A stretch of DNA of 64,000 nt from Brachybacterium sp. FME24 (GTDB lineage: Bacteria > Actinomycetota > Actinomycetes > Actinomycetales > Dermabacteraceae). The stretch covers positions 248,001-312,000 of the forward strand of contig NZ_JABUXV010000002.1 in the NCBI RefSeq assembly GCF_014897705.1, written 5' to 3'. The translations under genes and the position numbers were made by a program. Below are positions 42,500-52,152 of this stretch, in pieces. A model generated the notes under the pieces. The model ran no database searches, was not told the origin of the DNA, and saw nothing but the letters and a program-made list of their open reading frames with translations. Position 1 is the first letter of the stretch; each line of letters begins with the position of its first letter.

Positions 42500-42535
42500 C
42501 CCGATCCTGCTGGAAAGACACCAGGGCCCCTCCGG

Positions 42536-42565
42536 GCCGCCGCCTGCACAGGGCAGGACGGCGGC
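42536..42565. terminator. Hairpin between the lipoprotein and gdhA
   Basis: GCCGCCGCCTG pairs with CAGG and CGGCGGC (one bulged base) around a 7-nt loop, between convergent genes. No T-run is present. Confidence 0.5.
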
Positions 42566-42627
42566 GCGGCGAGGCCCGTCCCCAGCCGGCCGATCGACGG
42601 CGCGGCGGCTCGGTCAGGAGAGTCGGC

Positions 42628-44004
<1,377 letters not shown>

Positions 44005-44255
44005 TCACGGGGTCTCCGCAGGGGCGGAGGTCGGAGCGCCGCCCAGAGTACGCGGCCGTCGGCGATGACGGAACGGGATGCTCAGCGAGTGAACATGCAC
44101 AGGCGTGCTCACCCCATGCAGGCGGCAGGTTGCCGGTGCGCGATGTAGCGCGCATCACTACGCACGGAGTCGAGTCCTGCTCCCGCCCCTGCCTGCGTGG
44201 GATGGTCGGCCTCAATCACCGAAGGCCGCGCGAGTGACGGCGCGAACCTCGGTAT

Positions 44256-44267
44256 GTACGATCGTAC
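44256..44267. promoter_or_regulatory. Palindromic operator overlapping the MFS promoter and start
   Basis: GTACGATCGTAC is a perfect 12-bp palindrome that contains the likely -10 box TACGAT (44257-44262), 7 nt before the MFS ATG at 44270. A repressor bound here would block a leaderless promoter directly. The TetR gene downstream of the MFS gene is the natural candidate. Confidence 0.55.
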
Positions 44268-44269
44268 GC

Positions 44270-45544
44270 ATGGTGTTCCCCTCCCCCACTCTGCGCCGCG
44301 CCCGCGGCGCCGTCGCCGCCCTGTTCCTGACCAACGGCGCCCTGCTCGCCAATCTCCTGCCGCGCTACCCCGAGATCAAGGCCGAGCTCGGCCTCGCGAA
44401 CTCCACTTACGGCCTGGTCCTGGCGGCCTTCCCCGCCGGCGCGATCCTGGCGGGCCTCGGGGCCGGGGCCCTGATCCGCCGCCTCGGCTCCGCCCCGCTC
44501 GCCGTCGCCGGGACGTTCCTGACCGCGTTCGGACTGTTCGCGGCCTCCTGGGCGCCCGCCGCCGCGGCCCTGGCCCTCGCCCTGCTGCTCGCGGGAGCGT
44601 GCGACGCCCTCACCGATGTCGCCCAGAACGCCCACGGCCTGCGGGTCCAGCGTCACTATGGCCGCACGATCATCAACTCCTTCCATGCCGTCTGGTCCAT
44701 CGGGGCGGTGCTCGGAGGCTCGATGTCCGCTCTCGCGATCGCGCTCCACGTTCCGCTGCCATGGCACCTGGGCCTGTCGGGGCTGCTGTTCGCCGTGATC
44801 GCGCTGGTCTCGCTGCGCTACGCACTGCCGGGCAAGGACTCCGAGAACGTCGGCACCGGGAGCGACGCACCTGGAGGAGGAGCCGGGGACTCCGCCGTCG
44901 ACCCCGGCAGGGCTGCCACCGGCCCGTCGGCCGCCTTCGCCCCGAGCCGGGGGCGCCTGGCGCTCCTGCTCGGGGCCCTGGTGGTCATCGCGATCGGCGG
45001 CACGCTCGTCGAGGACGCCGGGAACTCCTGGGCCACCCTGTACCTGGCCCGCGACCTCGGCGCCCCGGCGGCGATCGCCGCGACGGGCTATATCGCCCTG
45101 GTGGGCGCCCAGTTCGTCGGCCGCCTGCTCGGCGATTCACTGGTGGATCGCTTCGGTCAGCGGGCCGTGGCCAGGGCCGGGGGTGCGATCATCGCCCTCG
45201 GCATGGCGACAGCGCTGGCCCTGCCCACCGTGGCGGGCACGGTGGCCGGCTTCGCGCTGGCCGGCCTCGGCAGCGCCACGCTGGTGCCGGCGGCGATGCA
45301 GGAGGCCGACGACCTGCCCGGGCTGCGCCACGGCACCGGACTGACCGTCGTGTCCTGGCTGATGCGGCTGGGGTTCCTCGTCTCACCACCGATCGTCGGG
45401 CTGATCGCGGACAGCACCAGCCTCCGTGTCGGTCTGCTGGTGGTCCCGATCGCCGGACTGCTGGTGATCGCTCTGTCCGGCGTGCTCGGCGGGCGGCGCA
45501 CCCAGCGCGCTCCGGCGCAGGAGGCCGTCGGCTCCGGGGTCTGA
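44270..45544 (+). CDS. MFS transporter (YbjJ-like)
   Basis: A 424-residue carrier with twelve predicted helices. The opening RRARGAVAALFLTNGALLANLLPRYPEIKAELGL and the NAHGLRVQRHYGRTIINSFHAVWSIGAVLGG segment match the YbjJ/FucP-like branch of MFS permeases. A polar central loop (about 185-215) follows helix 6. The start is set by the adjacent -10 box and palindrome, and upstream ATGs lack support. The substrate is unknown. The TetR gene faces it tail to tail. Confidence 0.87.
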   Translation: MVFPSPTLRRARGAVAALFLTNGALLANLLPRYPEIKAELGLANSTYGLVLAAFPAGAILAGLGAGALIRRLGSAPLAVAGTFLTAFGLFAASWAPAAAALALALLLAGACDALTDVAQNAHGLRVQRHYGRTIINSFHAVWSIGAVLGGSMSALAIALHVPLPWHLGLSGLLFAVIALVSLRYALPGKDSENVGTGSDAPGGGAGDSAVDPGRAATGPSAAFAPSRGRLALLLGALVVIAIGGTLVEDAGNSWATLYLARDLGAPAAIAATGYIALVGAQFVGRLLGDSLVDRFGQRAVARAGGAIIALGMATALALPTVAGTVAGFALAGLGSATLVPAAMQEADDLPGLRHGTGLTVVSWLMRLGFLVSPPIVGLIADSTSLRVGLLVVPIAGLLVIALSGVLGGRRTQRAPAQEAVGSGV

Positions 45545-45604
45545 GCCGGGCCCGGCGCAGAGCGCGCCGAGCGTCACGGCGAGCCCGCCCCTGCCCCGGG
45601 CGCC

Positions 45605-46162
45605 TCAGGGGTGGCGCGCGAGGCGGACCAGCGCCTCCCGGACCAGCGCCGCTCCGGCCGGCGAGGTGTGCAGCGCCCGATGGAGCGAGAGCCCCTCGTT
45701 CATGGCGTCGAGCATCACTGCGGTGTCCGGGTCGACGAACGGTGCCAGGGTTGCGCGGGTGCGCGCCATCCACGCACTGGTGATGTCGCGGTACTCCGGC
45801 CGACGGGCGGCGAGCGTGTAGAGCTCCTGGGTGATGATCAGGTCTCGCTGAGTGCCGAAGACGTCCTGATCGATGTTCGCCGTGAAGGCATCCAGCGCCT
45901 CCTCGAGCGTGGTCGCGGCGGCCATGCGTCGCTCCGCGCGGGCGGCGACCTGGTCCGCGTACCGCGTGAAGGCCTCGCGCAGCAGCGCATCCATGCCCTC
46001 GAAGTGGTAGGTCATCGACCCCAGGGGGACGTCCGCCGCCGCCGCGACCCGGCGATGGGACGTCCCCGCGACGCCGTGCTCGGCGATGACATCCAGACAG
46101 GCATCGATGATGCGGTCGCGTCGCTGCGGGTCGTGACGGCGGGGACGGGCGTGATCGGACAC
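45605..46162 (-). CDS. TetR-family transcriptional regulator
   Basis: A 185-residue protein with the HTH at about residues 14-60 (RIIDACLDVIAEHGVAGTSH, then AADVPLGSMTYHFEGMDALL) and a helical C-terminal domain. It converges on the MFS gene with a 60-bp gap. Its own operator may be the palindrome at the MFS start. The ligand is unknown. Confidence 0.9.
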   Translation of the reverse strand: MSDHARPRRHDPQRRDRIIDACLDVIAEHGVAGTSHRRVAAAADVPLGSMTYHFEGMDALLREAFTRYADQVAARAERRMAAATTLEEALDAFTANIDQDVFGTQRDLIITQELYTLAARRPEYRDITSAWMARTRATLAPFVDPDTAVMLDAMNEGLSLHRALHTSPAGAALVREALVRLARHP

Positions 46163-46216
46163 CCTCCAGACCCTAGCGGGCGACAGGCCGGGTGACCCGA
46201 CCCCGGGCTGCGTCGC

Positions 46217-48652
46217 TCACGACGCCGGAGCGGTCTCCCCCACGCCGAACTCGCGGATCTGCACCCACTGGCCGGTCGGGTTCTTCCCGGTCACGCGGAG
46301 TCGGCAGAAGCGGGCGTCGATCGGTTCGTCCAGCGCAGCCTGGGCCACGGCCGAGCCGTCGGTTCCACCGATCTCGGTCCACGCCTCCCCGTCGGCCGAG
46401 AGCTCGAGGACACCCTCGTAGATCTGGTCACCGGCGGTCGAGTCGCTCTTGGCCATCTGCACCTGCACGAAGCGGATCGGGTGGATCTCCTCGAGCTCCA
46501 CCTGGACCACGTCATCCACCTTCGGGGCGCTGCTGGACCAGAACATGGTCGCGAGGTCCGCGTCGACGACCCGCTCGATGGCGTAATCCTGGTAGGTGCC
46601 CAGCGTCGTCGTCGCGGTGCCCGGCAGCCCGCGGAAGGGCAGGGAGGGATCCTCCGGCAGCACCTCGCGCAGCTCCTCCCAGGCGCGGGCGATGAAGGAT
46701 TCGAAGACTCCGTCTCCGACGCTCGGGACGATCTGGTTCTCCTTGTAGACACCGTCAGCGCGCTGGTCGGGCACGGTGGCCTCCCCGGCAGCGGCGACGT
46801 GCTCCGACACCTCGGCCGCCGCAGCGGAGGCCTCCTCGGGGCGGCCCTCGGCGAGCGCGAGGAGCATCTCCTGCTGGGCGAGGAGAGCGCGCGCCCAGTG
46901 CCCCGCCGCGACGATCCACGGCAGAGTGTCCTGGTAGAACCCCTCGCTCGCCATCGCGGCGAGCGAATCCTCCAGGCCGACGATCGCGCGCAGCCGCTCG
47001 ACCAGCGATTGATCCCCGGCTGTCCCCTCCTCGTACGCGGCCCAGAAGGCCTCGACGTCCGCGGTGAGCGCGGGAGCTTTCGGGGATCCCTCGCGATAGG
47101 GCCAGTTCTGGTTGAGGTCGGCGAAGACTCGCAGGTCGTCCCGGATCGTCTGCTCCGGCCCGGCGAGCTCGTCGAGGGCGGCCTCCCAGGAGCTGGCCGC
47201 CTCATAGGTCGTGGGGTTCCAGCAGTAGTCGGCGTAGTTCGCCAGCGAGATCAGCGAAGCATAGGGCTCGATCATCGGGTTCGCCGTGAACCCCGCCAGG
47301 TACGTGTGCAAGGTGGGCGAGCGCCCCTCGAGGGGGTTGAGGAACAGGCGGTCGCGCCGGCCGTCGTTGACCGGGAAGTTGTCCCAGATGTACAGGTGCT
47401 CGGTGTGGTACGACTCGACGGCCGTGCGCACCGACTCCTCGGTGATCGACGGCGAGAAGACGCCCTCGCCGGTCCACTGGATGCGGATGTCCGGGTCGGC
47501 GCCGGTGCCGAAGGCCGTCTTGTAGGCGCTCGGGTCGGATCCGGAGTAGTGGGTGGGGACGGTCTGGAGCGGGGCGAGGTCGTGCGCTGCGACGTAGTCG
47601 GACTGGAGGCGGTTGAGGTAGTGGACCTGGGCCTCGGCGAGGGAGCCGAACCGGGCGGCGTCCTCCTCCCCCAGTTCGGTGGGGATGTCGTCCAGAGCGA
47701 TGTAGAAGCTGGAGACCCCGAGTCCGCGCAGCTGTTCGAACTTCGTGACCGTGGCCTCGAAGTCCGCGTCGCTGCCGTAGGTGATGTCATTGCCCGGGGA
47801 GAGGGCGTACGTGAAGCTCACGTGGTGCGCGTTCGCGGTCTCGACCAGTTCGGCGAGGTCGTCGAGGTCCTCCCCTTCGTACAGTTCGCGCCACTTCGAG
47901 CGCAGCAGCAGGTCGTCCTTGGGCGTGTAGATGTAGGTGTTCAGCTTGTGGGCGCCGTAGAACGCGAAATGGTCCAACCGCGACTGATGGGACCAGGGGA
48001 TCCCGTAGAACCCCTCGATCGCCCCGCGGATCTCCATCAGGGGTTCGTCGCGCACCCGGACCGCGGGGAAGCGGGTGCTCCCGGCCAGCAGCTGGCGCAG
48101 GGTCTGGACCGCGTAGAAGGTGCCGCGGGCGTCGCGACCGGCGAGGACGAGCAGTGCTCCGCGATCGCGTGCGGCGCCCAGGACGTACCCGTCAGCGGCG
48201 AGGCCGTCCGGACCCTCGAGGCCGACGGCCTCGAGAGCGGGGGCGAGGCTCGGATTGTCCTCGGGGGTGCCGAGGTGGATGCGGGTCCCGTTCGCCGTGG
48301 CCTCCCCGCTGTCCGCGGTCACCACGGTGACGCGGCATCCGGCGCTCTCGAGCAGTGCGCGCAAGGAGAGCTGTGCGGGGGCGTCGGTGGTCTCGCCCAC
48401 GAGGATCGTCACCGACCGGCCGAGAACCACCTCCTGCGGGGCGGCCTCGACCGAGCTGGGCTCTGGCCGCACCTGCGGGGTCCTGCCCGGGGTCGCGCCG
48501 TTGTCGGCGAGCGCTCCGGCGGCGGGGAGGGCGAGCACGCCGCCGAGGGCGAGGCCGAGACCCATGGCGCTGCGGCGAGTGGGGAGTGCGACGGGGCGGC
48601 GCGGGGCGGGGGCGCAGGCTGGGGACGAGGAGGCAGGAGTGGATCGATTCAC
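46217..48652 (-). CDS. Secreted GH84 beta-N-acetylglucosaminidase
   Basis: An 811-residue protein. A Tat-type signal (PTRRSAMGLGLALGG, cleaved near residue 49) is followed by a GH20b/GH84-type N-terminal domain (about 60-190) and a (beta/alpha)8 catalytic domain from about 200. That domain has IRGAIEGFYGIPW and the paired catalytic aspartates Asp321-Asp322 in FYIALDDIP. A helical region and a C-terminal F5/8 type C (discoidin) sugar-binding domain (about 690-805) complete it. It releases GlcNAc from glycans or peptidoglycan outside the cell. A perfect palindrome lies 96 bp upstream. Confidence 0.93.
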   Translation of the reverse strand: MNRSTPASSSPACAPAPRRPVALPTRRSAMGLGLALGGVLALPAAGALADNGATPGRTPQVRPEPSSVEAAPQEVVLGRSVTILVGETTDAPAQLSLRALLESAGCRVTVVTADSGEATANGTRIHLGTPEDNPSLAPALEAVGLEGPDGLAADGYVLGAARDRGALLVLAGRDARGTFYAVQTLRQLLAGSTRFPAVRVRDEPLMEIRGAIEGFYGIPWSHQSRLDHFAFYGAHKLNTYIYTPKDDLLLRSKWRELYEGEDLDDLAELVETANAHHVSFTYALSPGNDITYGSDADFEATVTKFEQLRGLGVSSFYIALDDIPTELGEEDAARFGSLAEAQVHYLNRLQSDYVAAHDLAPLQTVPTHYSGSDPSAYKTAFGTGADPDIRIQWTGEGVFSPSITEESVRTAVESYHTEHLYIWDNFPVNDGRRDRLFLNPLEGRSPTLHTYLAGFTANPMIEPYASLISLANYADYCWNPTTYEAASSWEAALDELAGPEQTIRDDLRVFADLNQNWPYREGSPKAPALTADVEAFWAAYEEGTAGDQSLVERLRAIVGLEDSLAAMASEGFYQDTLPWIVAAGHWARALLAQQEMLLALAEGRPEEASAAAAEVSEHVAAAGEATVPDQRADGVYKENQIVPSVGDGVFESFIARAWEELREVLPEDPSLPFRGLPGTATTTLGTYQDYAIERVVDADLATMFWSSSAPKVDDVVQVELEEIHPIRFVQVQMAKSDSTAGDQIYEGVLELSADGEAWTEIGGTDGSAVAQAALDEPIDARFCRLRVTGKNPTGQWVQIREFGVGETAPAS

Positions 48653-48747
48653 AGTATTCGCCTTCCGAGGCCGCGCAGAAGGCGCGCGGACGGGGTGGGT
48701 GACACGGACCGGGACTCACCGTCGAGCTGTGACCAGCCCCACAGGTG

Positions 48748-48765
48748 CCTGATAAACGTATCAGG
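48748..48765. promoter_or_regulatory. Palindrome upstream of the GH84 gene
   Basis: CCTGATA-AACG-TATCAGG has 7-bp perfect arms. It lies in the 176-bp gap between the GH84 start and the XRE gene stop, and is a candidate repressor site for the glycosidase. No regulator gene of a matching class is adjacent except the XRE protein, whose own sites look different. Confidence 0.45.
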
Positions 48766-48828
48766 AACGGCGGAGCGGCAGAACGTGCGTCGGCCGGGCT
48801 GCGCGCGCCCACACCGCCCTGACGGAGC

Positions 48829-49026
48829 TCATGAGTCCTGGGGCTGGAAGATCCCCTCGATCGGCGCACCGAAGAGGGCGGAGATCTTGAATGCCAGCGG
48901 AAGGGAGGGGTCGTACTTATCGTTCTCGATGGCGATGACCGTCTGGCGGGAGACGCCGAGTGCCTTGCCGAGCTCGGCCTGCGACCAGCGTCGCTCCGCG
49001 CGCCTGGCCTTGATGTCGTTGCGCAT
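48829..49026 (-). CDS. Cro/C1-type XRE regulator, minimal
   Basis: A 65-residue single-HTH protein (MRNDIKARRAERRWSQAELG, then KALGVSRQTVIAIENDKYDPS) of the type often paired with a small DUF2178-like membrane protein. It begins 14 nt after the membrane protein stop and shares its transcript. The palindromic sites upstream of the pair are its likely binding sites. Confidence 0.9.
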   Translation of the reverse strand: MRNDIKARRAERRWSQAELGKALGVSRQTVIAIENDKYDPSLPLAFKISALFGAPIEGIFQPQDS

Positions 49027-49040
49027 GTCGGACCCCGGGC

Positions 49041-49427
49041 TCAGCGGTAGCGGACGGCGGAGACGATGGTGCCGACGATCCACGACAGCATGAGGATCGA
49101 GAAGGCGAAGATCCAGTTGAGCTCGGGCAGCCCCGAGAACTGCAGAACGCCGACGGCCAGGATCAACGGAGTCGCGATCACGAAGGCGAGCAGGATCGCC
49201 TCGGCGATCTTCCGCTTCTCGAATTCATCGCCACTGCGGAAGATCTCGATGTTCGCCCAGGCCATGAGGCCGACGGCGGGAAAGACCAGCAGCGCCGGGA
49301 CCCACGGGGCGACCCCGAGGGAGCCGGCGACGCCGGAGAGGGCGAGGCCGAGAGCGTACAGCGCGATCCCGACGGTGAAGCGGAGTGCGAAGGCGCGGTT
49401 GGCGCGGGTGCGGGTCGTGGTCTCCAT
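49041..49427 (-). CDS. Small membrane protein partnered with XRE
   Basis: A 128-residue protein with four hydrophobic helices (about residues 15-35, 40-60, 78-98 and 105-125) and a basic N terminus. A charged loop (RSGDEFEKRKIAE) separates the helix pairs. It resembles the DUF2178-like membrane proteins that accompany minimal XRE regulators. The ATG of METTTRTRAN follows TGGAGC, with the -10 TACATT close before it. The role is unknown, possibly membrane-linked control of the regulator. Confidence 0.7.
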   Translation of the reverse strand: METTTRTRANRAFALRFTVGIALYALGLALSGVAGSLGVAPWVPALLVFPAVGLMAWANIEIFRSGDEFEKRKIAEAILLAFVIATPLILAVGVLQFSGLPELNWIFAFSILMLSWIVGTIVSAVRYR

Positions 49428-49446
49428 GCTCCAAATGTAAGGGGAC

Positions 49447-49497
49447 CTTGACATTGAAGTCAAGGGCGTTTGACATTTTTAGTCAAGGGCCCTTGAC
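49447..49497. promoter_or_regulatory. XRE operator array with embedded promoter
   Basis: Two palindromes CTTGAC-n6-GTCAAG (49447-49464) and TTTGAC-n7-GTCAAG (49469-49487) are followed by a third half site CTTGAC (49492-49497). On the minus strand TTGACT within the first palindrome is the -35 and TACATT 18 bp later is the -10 of the membrane protein-XRE operon. This fits autorepression. Confidence 0.65.
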
Positions 49498-49580
49498 GTC
49501 TCTGGGTGCACTCGCGTGCCCTGTCCCGGTGTTGCCCCGCCCCGCACCCCCTCGCGCAGCGGCAGCGTCGGGAGCTGTCC

Positions 49581-50318
49581 TCAGAGACCGCGCACGTCGA
49601 GCTCGTGCTGCAGCCAGGCAGGATCGTCGGTGGTGATCGTGTCGACGCCGCAGGCGAGCGCGACCGCAAGCTGCTCAGGGGTGTTCACGGTCCAGGGGTT
49701 CACCTGCAGACCGGCCTCACGGGCGGCGTCGGCGTCGCGCAGCGACAGCTCCTTGATCGACGGGCCGATGCCTGCCGCTCCGAGCTCGAGGGCGGTCGCG
49801 ACGGCCTGCTCGTCGATCCGTCTCACGAGGTAGGAGACCGGAGTGTCGGCGGCGCGGCGGATCTCAGCCAGCGCCTCCGGGTGGAAGGAGATCACGGTCG
49901 ACGCAGCGGCCGGGGAACCGGCGGGCAGCGCTCGCAGCTGCTGGGCGACGGCGCTCGCGGCGGCGGCCACCTTGACCTCGATGAACACCGGCACGGTGGT
50001 CATCTCCAGCAGCTCCTCGAGCAGGGGGATCTGCTCCCCCTCGGGCAGCAGCACCTGGGCCAGCTCTGCGCGCGTGACGTCACCGATCGCGCCGCTGGTC
50101 AGCGGTGAGGCGGGATCAGCGGTGCGGTCGACGGTCTCGTCATGCATGACGACCACATGCCCGTCGGCGCTGAGGTGGACGTCGCACTCCAGCAGCTGCG
50201 CACCGTCCTGGATACCGCGACGGAAGGCGGCGAGGGTGTTCTCGGGGGCGTGCGCGGAAGCACCGCGGTGCGCGACGATCGCGGGGCGCTGCAAAGTGGC
50301 GGAAGACTGCGTGGACAT
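49581..50318 (-). CDS. Glycerophosphodiester phosphodiesterase 1
   Basis: A 245-residue GDPD-fold enzyme. VAHRGASAHAPENTLAAF carries the catalytic His-Arg and Glu, LLECDVHLSADGHVVVMHDETVDRT carries the metal Glu/Asp and second His, and the barrel closes with VNPWTVNTPEQL and GVDTITTDDP. It is cytoplasmic (no signal peptide) and would split imported glycerophosphodiesters into glycerol-3-phosphate and an alcohol. It is last of three paralogues downstream of a Ugp-like importer, with a 199-bp gap before it that holds nothing defined. Confidence 0.92.
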   Translation of the reverse strand: MSTQSSATLQRPAIVAHRGASAHAPENTLAAFRRGIQDGAQLLECDVHLSADGHVVVMHDETVDRTADPASPLTSGAIGDVTRAELAQVLLPEGEQIPLLEELLEMTTVPVFIEVKVAAAASAVAQQLRALPAGSPAAASTVISFHPEALAEIRRAADTPVSYLVRRIDEQAVATALELGAAGIGPSIKELSLRDADAAREAGLQVNPWTVNTPEQLAVALACGVDTITTDDPAWLQHELDVRGL

Positions 50319-50517
50319 TGCGCTCCAGGTGTGGGATGCGTGGTCAGGACGGGTCGGGATGAGGTGCGGTCATGAGGTCGTGCGGGGCGCGATGATCAGG
50401 ATCGAGGCCGACCCCTGGACCCTATCGGCGGCCTGGCTCACCGGGGGACGGTGCGTCCGTGCGGAGGGAGCTGCGCCCGGTGTGCCCACCTGACGTGCAG
50501 GCACGGCCGATCACGGA

Positions 50518-51282
50518 TCACCGCCTCTGGTGGGCCTCCAGGACGCGGCGGGTGCGTGCGGGATCATCCGCTCCGATCCAGGTGACCTGCAGATCCGCCG
50601 CCAGCGCGATCTGCTCGTCGGTGCGCACGGACCACACCAGCGGGGTGATGCCCTGTGCACGGATGCGGTCGACGTCGCCGTCGCGGAGGTGCGAGGCGCG
50701 GATCGCGAGAGTGGCCGCCTCGACCTCGACCGCGTCCCGGAGCACCTCGTCGCTCAGCTCGCGCGCGATGTGCCCGCGCGGGACGGCCGGAGCCAGCTCG
50801 CGCACGGTGCGCAGTGCGTCAGCCTGGAAGGAGATCACCCGGGCCGGGGACCCGAGGCCGCCCCAGACGGAGGGGTCGTAGTAGGTGCCGAGGATCCTGG
50901 CCACGAGCTCCGCAGCGCCGAGTGCCTTGACCTCCACCAGCACCGGGGCGTACCGGCCCGGATCGAGCGGATGGGTGGCGGCGACGTCCAGCACCTGCGT
51001 GAGGGTCGGGATGTGCTCCCCCTCCCCCACCAGCACCTGGTCGAGCTGCGCGCGAGTGAGATCCGCGACCGCTCCGGTGCGCAGCGGGGACTCGAGCTGC
51101 GCGGTGCGGTCGATGGTCGTGTCGTGGATGATCACGTCGCGGCCGTCGCGGCTCACGTGCACGTCGCACTCGAGCATGTCGGCCCCGTCGGCCAGCCCGC
51201 GCCGGAAGGCCGCCAGGGTGTTCTCGGGAGCGACGTCGGCCGCCCCGCGGTGGCCGACTATCAAGGGTGTCGAGGGCGCCAT
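50518..51282 (-). CDS. Glycerophosphodiester phosphodiesterase 2
   Basis: A 254-residue paralogue with VGHRGAADVAPENTLAAF, MLECDVHVSRDGRDVIIHDTTIDRT and ITPLVWSVRTDEQI. The metal and catalytic residues of GDPD enzymes are all present. It is closer to paralogue 3 (shared TAQxESPLRTGAVADLTRAQLD pattern) than to paralogue 1, suggesting a later duplication. It lies 75 bp after paralogue 3. Substrate differences (head group) could explain the multiplicity. Confidence 0.92.
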   Translation of the reverse strand: MAPSTPLIVGHRGAADVAPENTLAAFRRGLADGADMLECDVHVSRDGRDVIIHDTTIDRTAQLESPLRTGAVADLTRAQLDQVLVGEGEHIPTLTQVLDVAATHPLDPGRYAPVLVEVKALGAAELVARILGTYYDPSVWGGLGSPARVISFQADALRTVRELAPAVPRGHIARELSDEVLRDAVEVEAATLAIRASHLRDGDVDRIRAQGITPLVWSVRTDEQIALAADLQVTWIGADDPARTRRVLEAHQRR

Positions 51283-51357
51283 GGCGGGTCCTTCAGCTCG
51301 GGGTGGAGGGTGAGGCGGGCGGCGGCGCCTCGGGGACGAGAGCGCCGCCGGCCCGGA

Positions 51358-52152
51358 TCAGGCGGTGGCCGTCTGCTCGGCCATCAGGGCGAACGCCCAC
51401 GCGGGATCATCCACCGTGATCGTGTCGCAGCCCAGCTCGAGAGCCCGCGCCAGCTCCTCCTCGGAGCGTGCCGTCCACAGGTTCAGCTGCACGCCCAGCT
51501 CGCGCGCATGCTCGACGTCGGCCTGGCGTGCATCGGCGATCCGTACGCCGACCTGCGCGACGCCCAGCTCCTTCGCCGTGGCGAAGAACTCCGGCGAGGT
51601 CGCCGTCGTGGTGAGCAGGAGCGGGATGCGCGGGTTCTGCTCGACCGCGGTGCGCAGCGCCTCCGGGTGGAAGGAGATGACGTACGCCGGGGCGGTCGAG
51701 GGGTCATCCCACACCTCCGGCTCGAAGTACGTCGACAAGATGCCCGTGGCCAGCTCTGCGGCGGCCGGCGCCTTGATCTCCACCAGGAGCGGGACTCGGG
51801 TGCCGTCCTCGCGGACGGCGGCGTCGAGCACCTGGACCAGGGTCGGGATGTGCTCACCCTTGCCCACCAGGACGCGATCCAGCTGCGCCCGGGTCAGGTC
51901 TGCCACTGCGCCGGTGCGCAGCGGGGAGTCCTCCTGCGCGGTGCGGTCGATGGTGGCATCGTGGATGACCACGTCGGCCCCGTCGCTGCTCACGTGCACA
52001 TCGCATTCGAGCAGCTGGGTGCCCTCGGCGAGGCCCCGTCGGAAGGAGAGCACGGTATTCTCCGGCTCCACCGCGGCGGCGCCCCGGTGCCCGACCAGCT
52101 CGGGCACGACGGTCGAGCGGAGAGCGGCGGCATCCGCCGTCCCGGCGCTCAT
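51358..52152 (-). CDS. Glycerophosphodiester phosphodiesterase 3
   Basis: A 264-residue GDPD enzyme with VGHRGAAAVEPENTVLSF, LLECDVHVSSDGADVVIHDATIDRT and VQLNLWTARSEEEL. The ATG overlaps the stop of the solute-binding protein gene (ATGA), so uptake and cleavage are translationally coupled. That coupling is the best evidence that the ABC system imports glycerophosphodiesters. No signal peptide, so it acts inside the cell. Confidence 0.92.
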   Translation of the reverse strand: MSAGTADAAALRSTVVPELVGHRGAAAVEPENTVLSFRRGLAEGTQLLECDVHVSSDGADVVIHDATIDRTAQEDSPLRTGAVADLTRAQLDRVLVGKGEHIPTLVQVLDAAVREDGTRVPLLVEIKAPAAAELATGILSTYFEPEVWDDPSTAPAYVISFHPEALRTAVEQNPRIPLLLTTTATSPEFFATAKELGVAQVGVRIADARQADVEHARELGVQLNLWTARSEEELARALELGCDTITVDDPAWAFALMAEQTATA

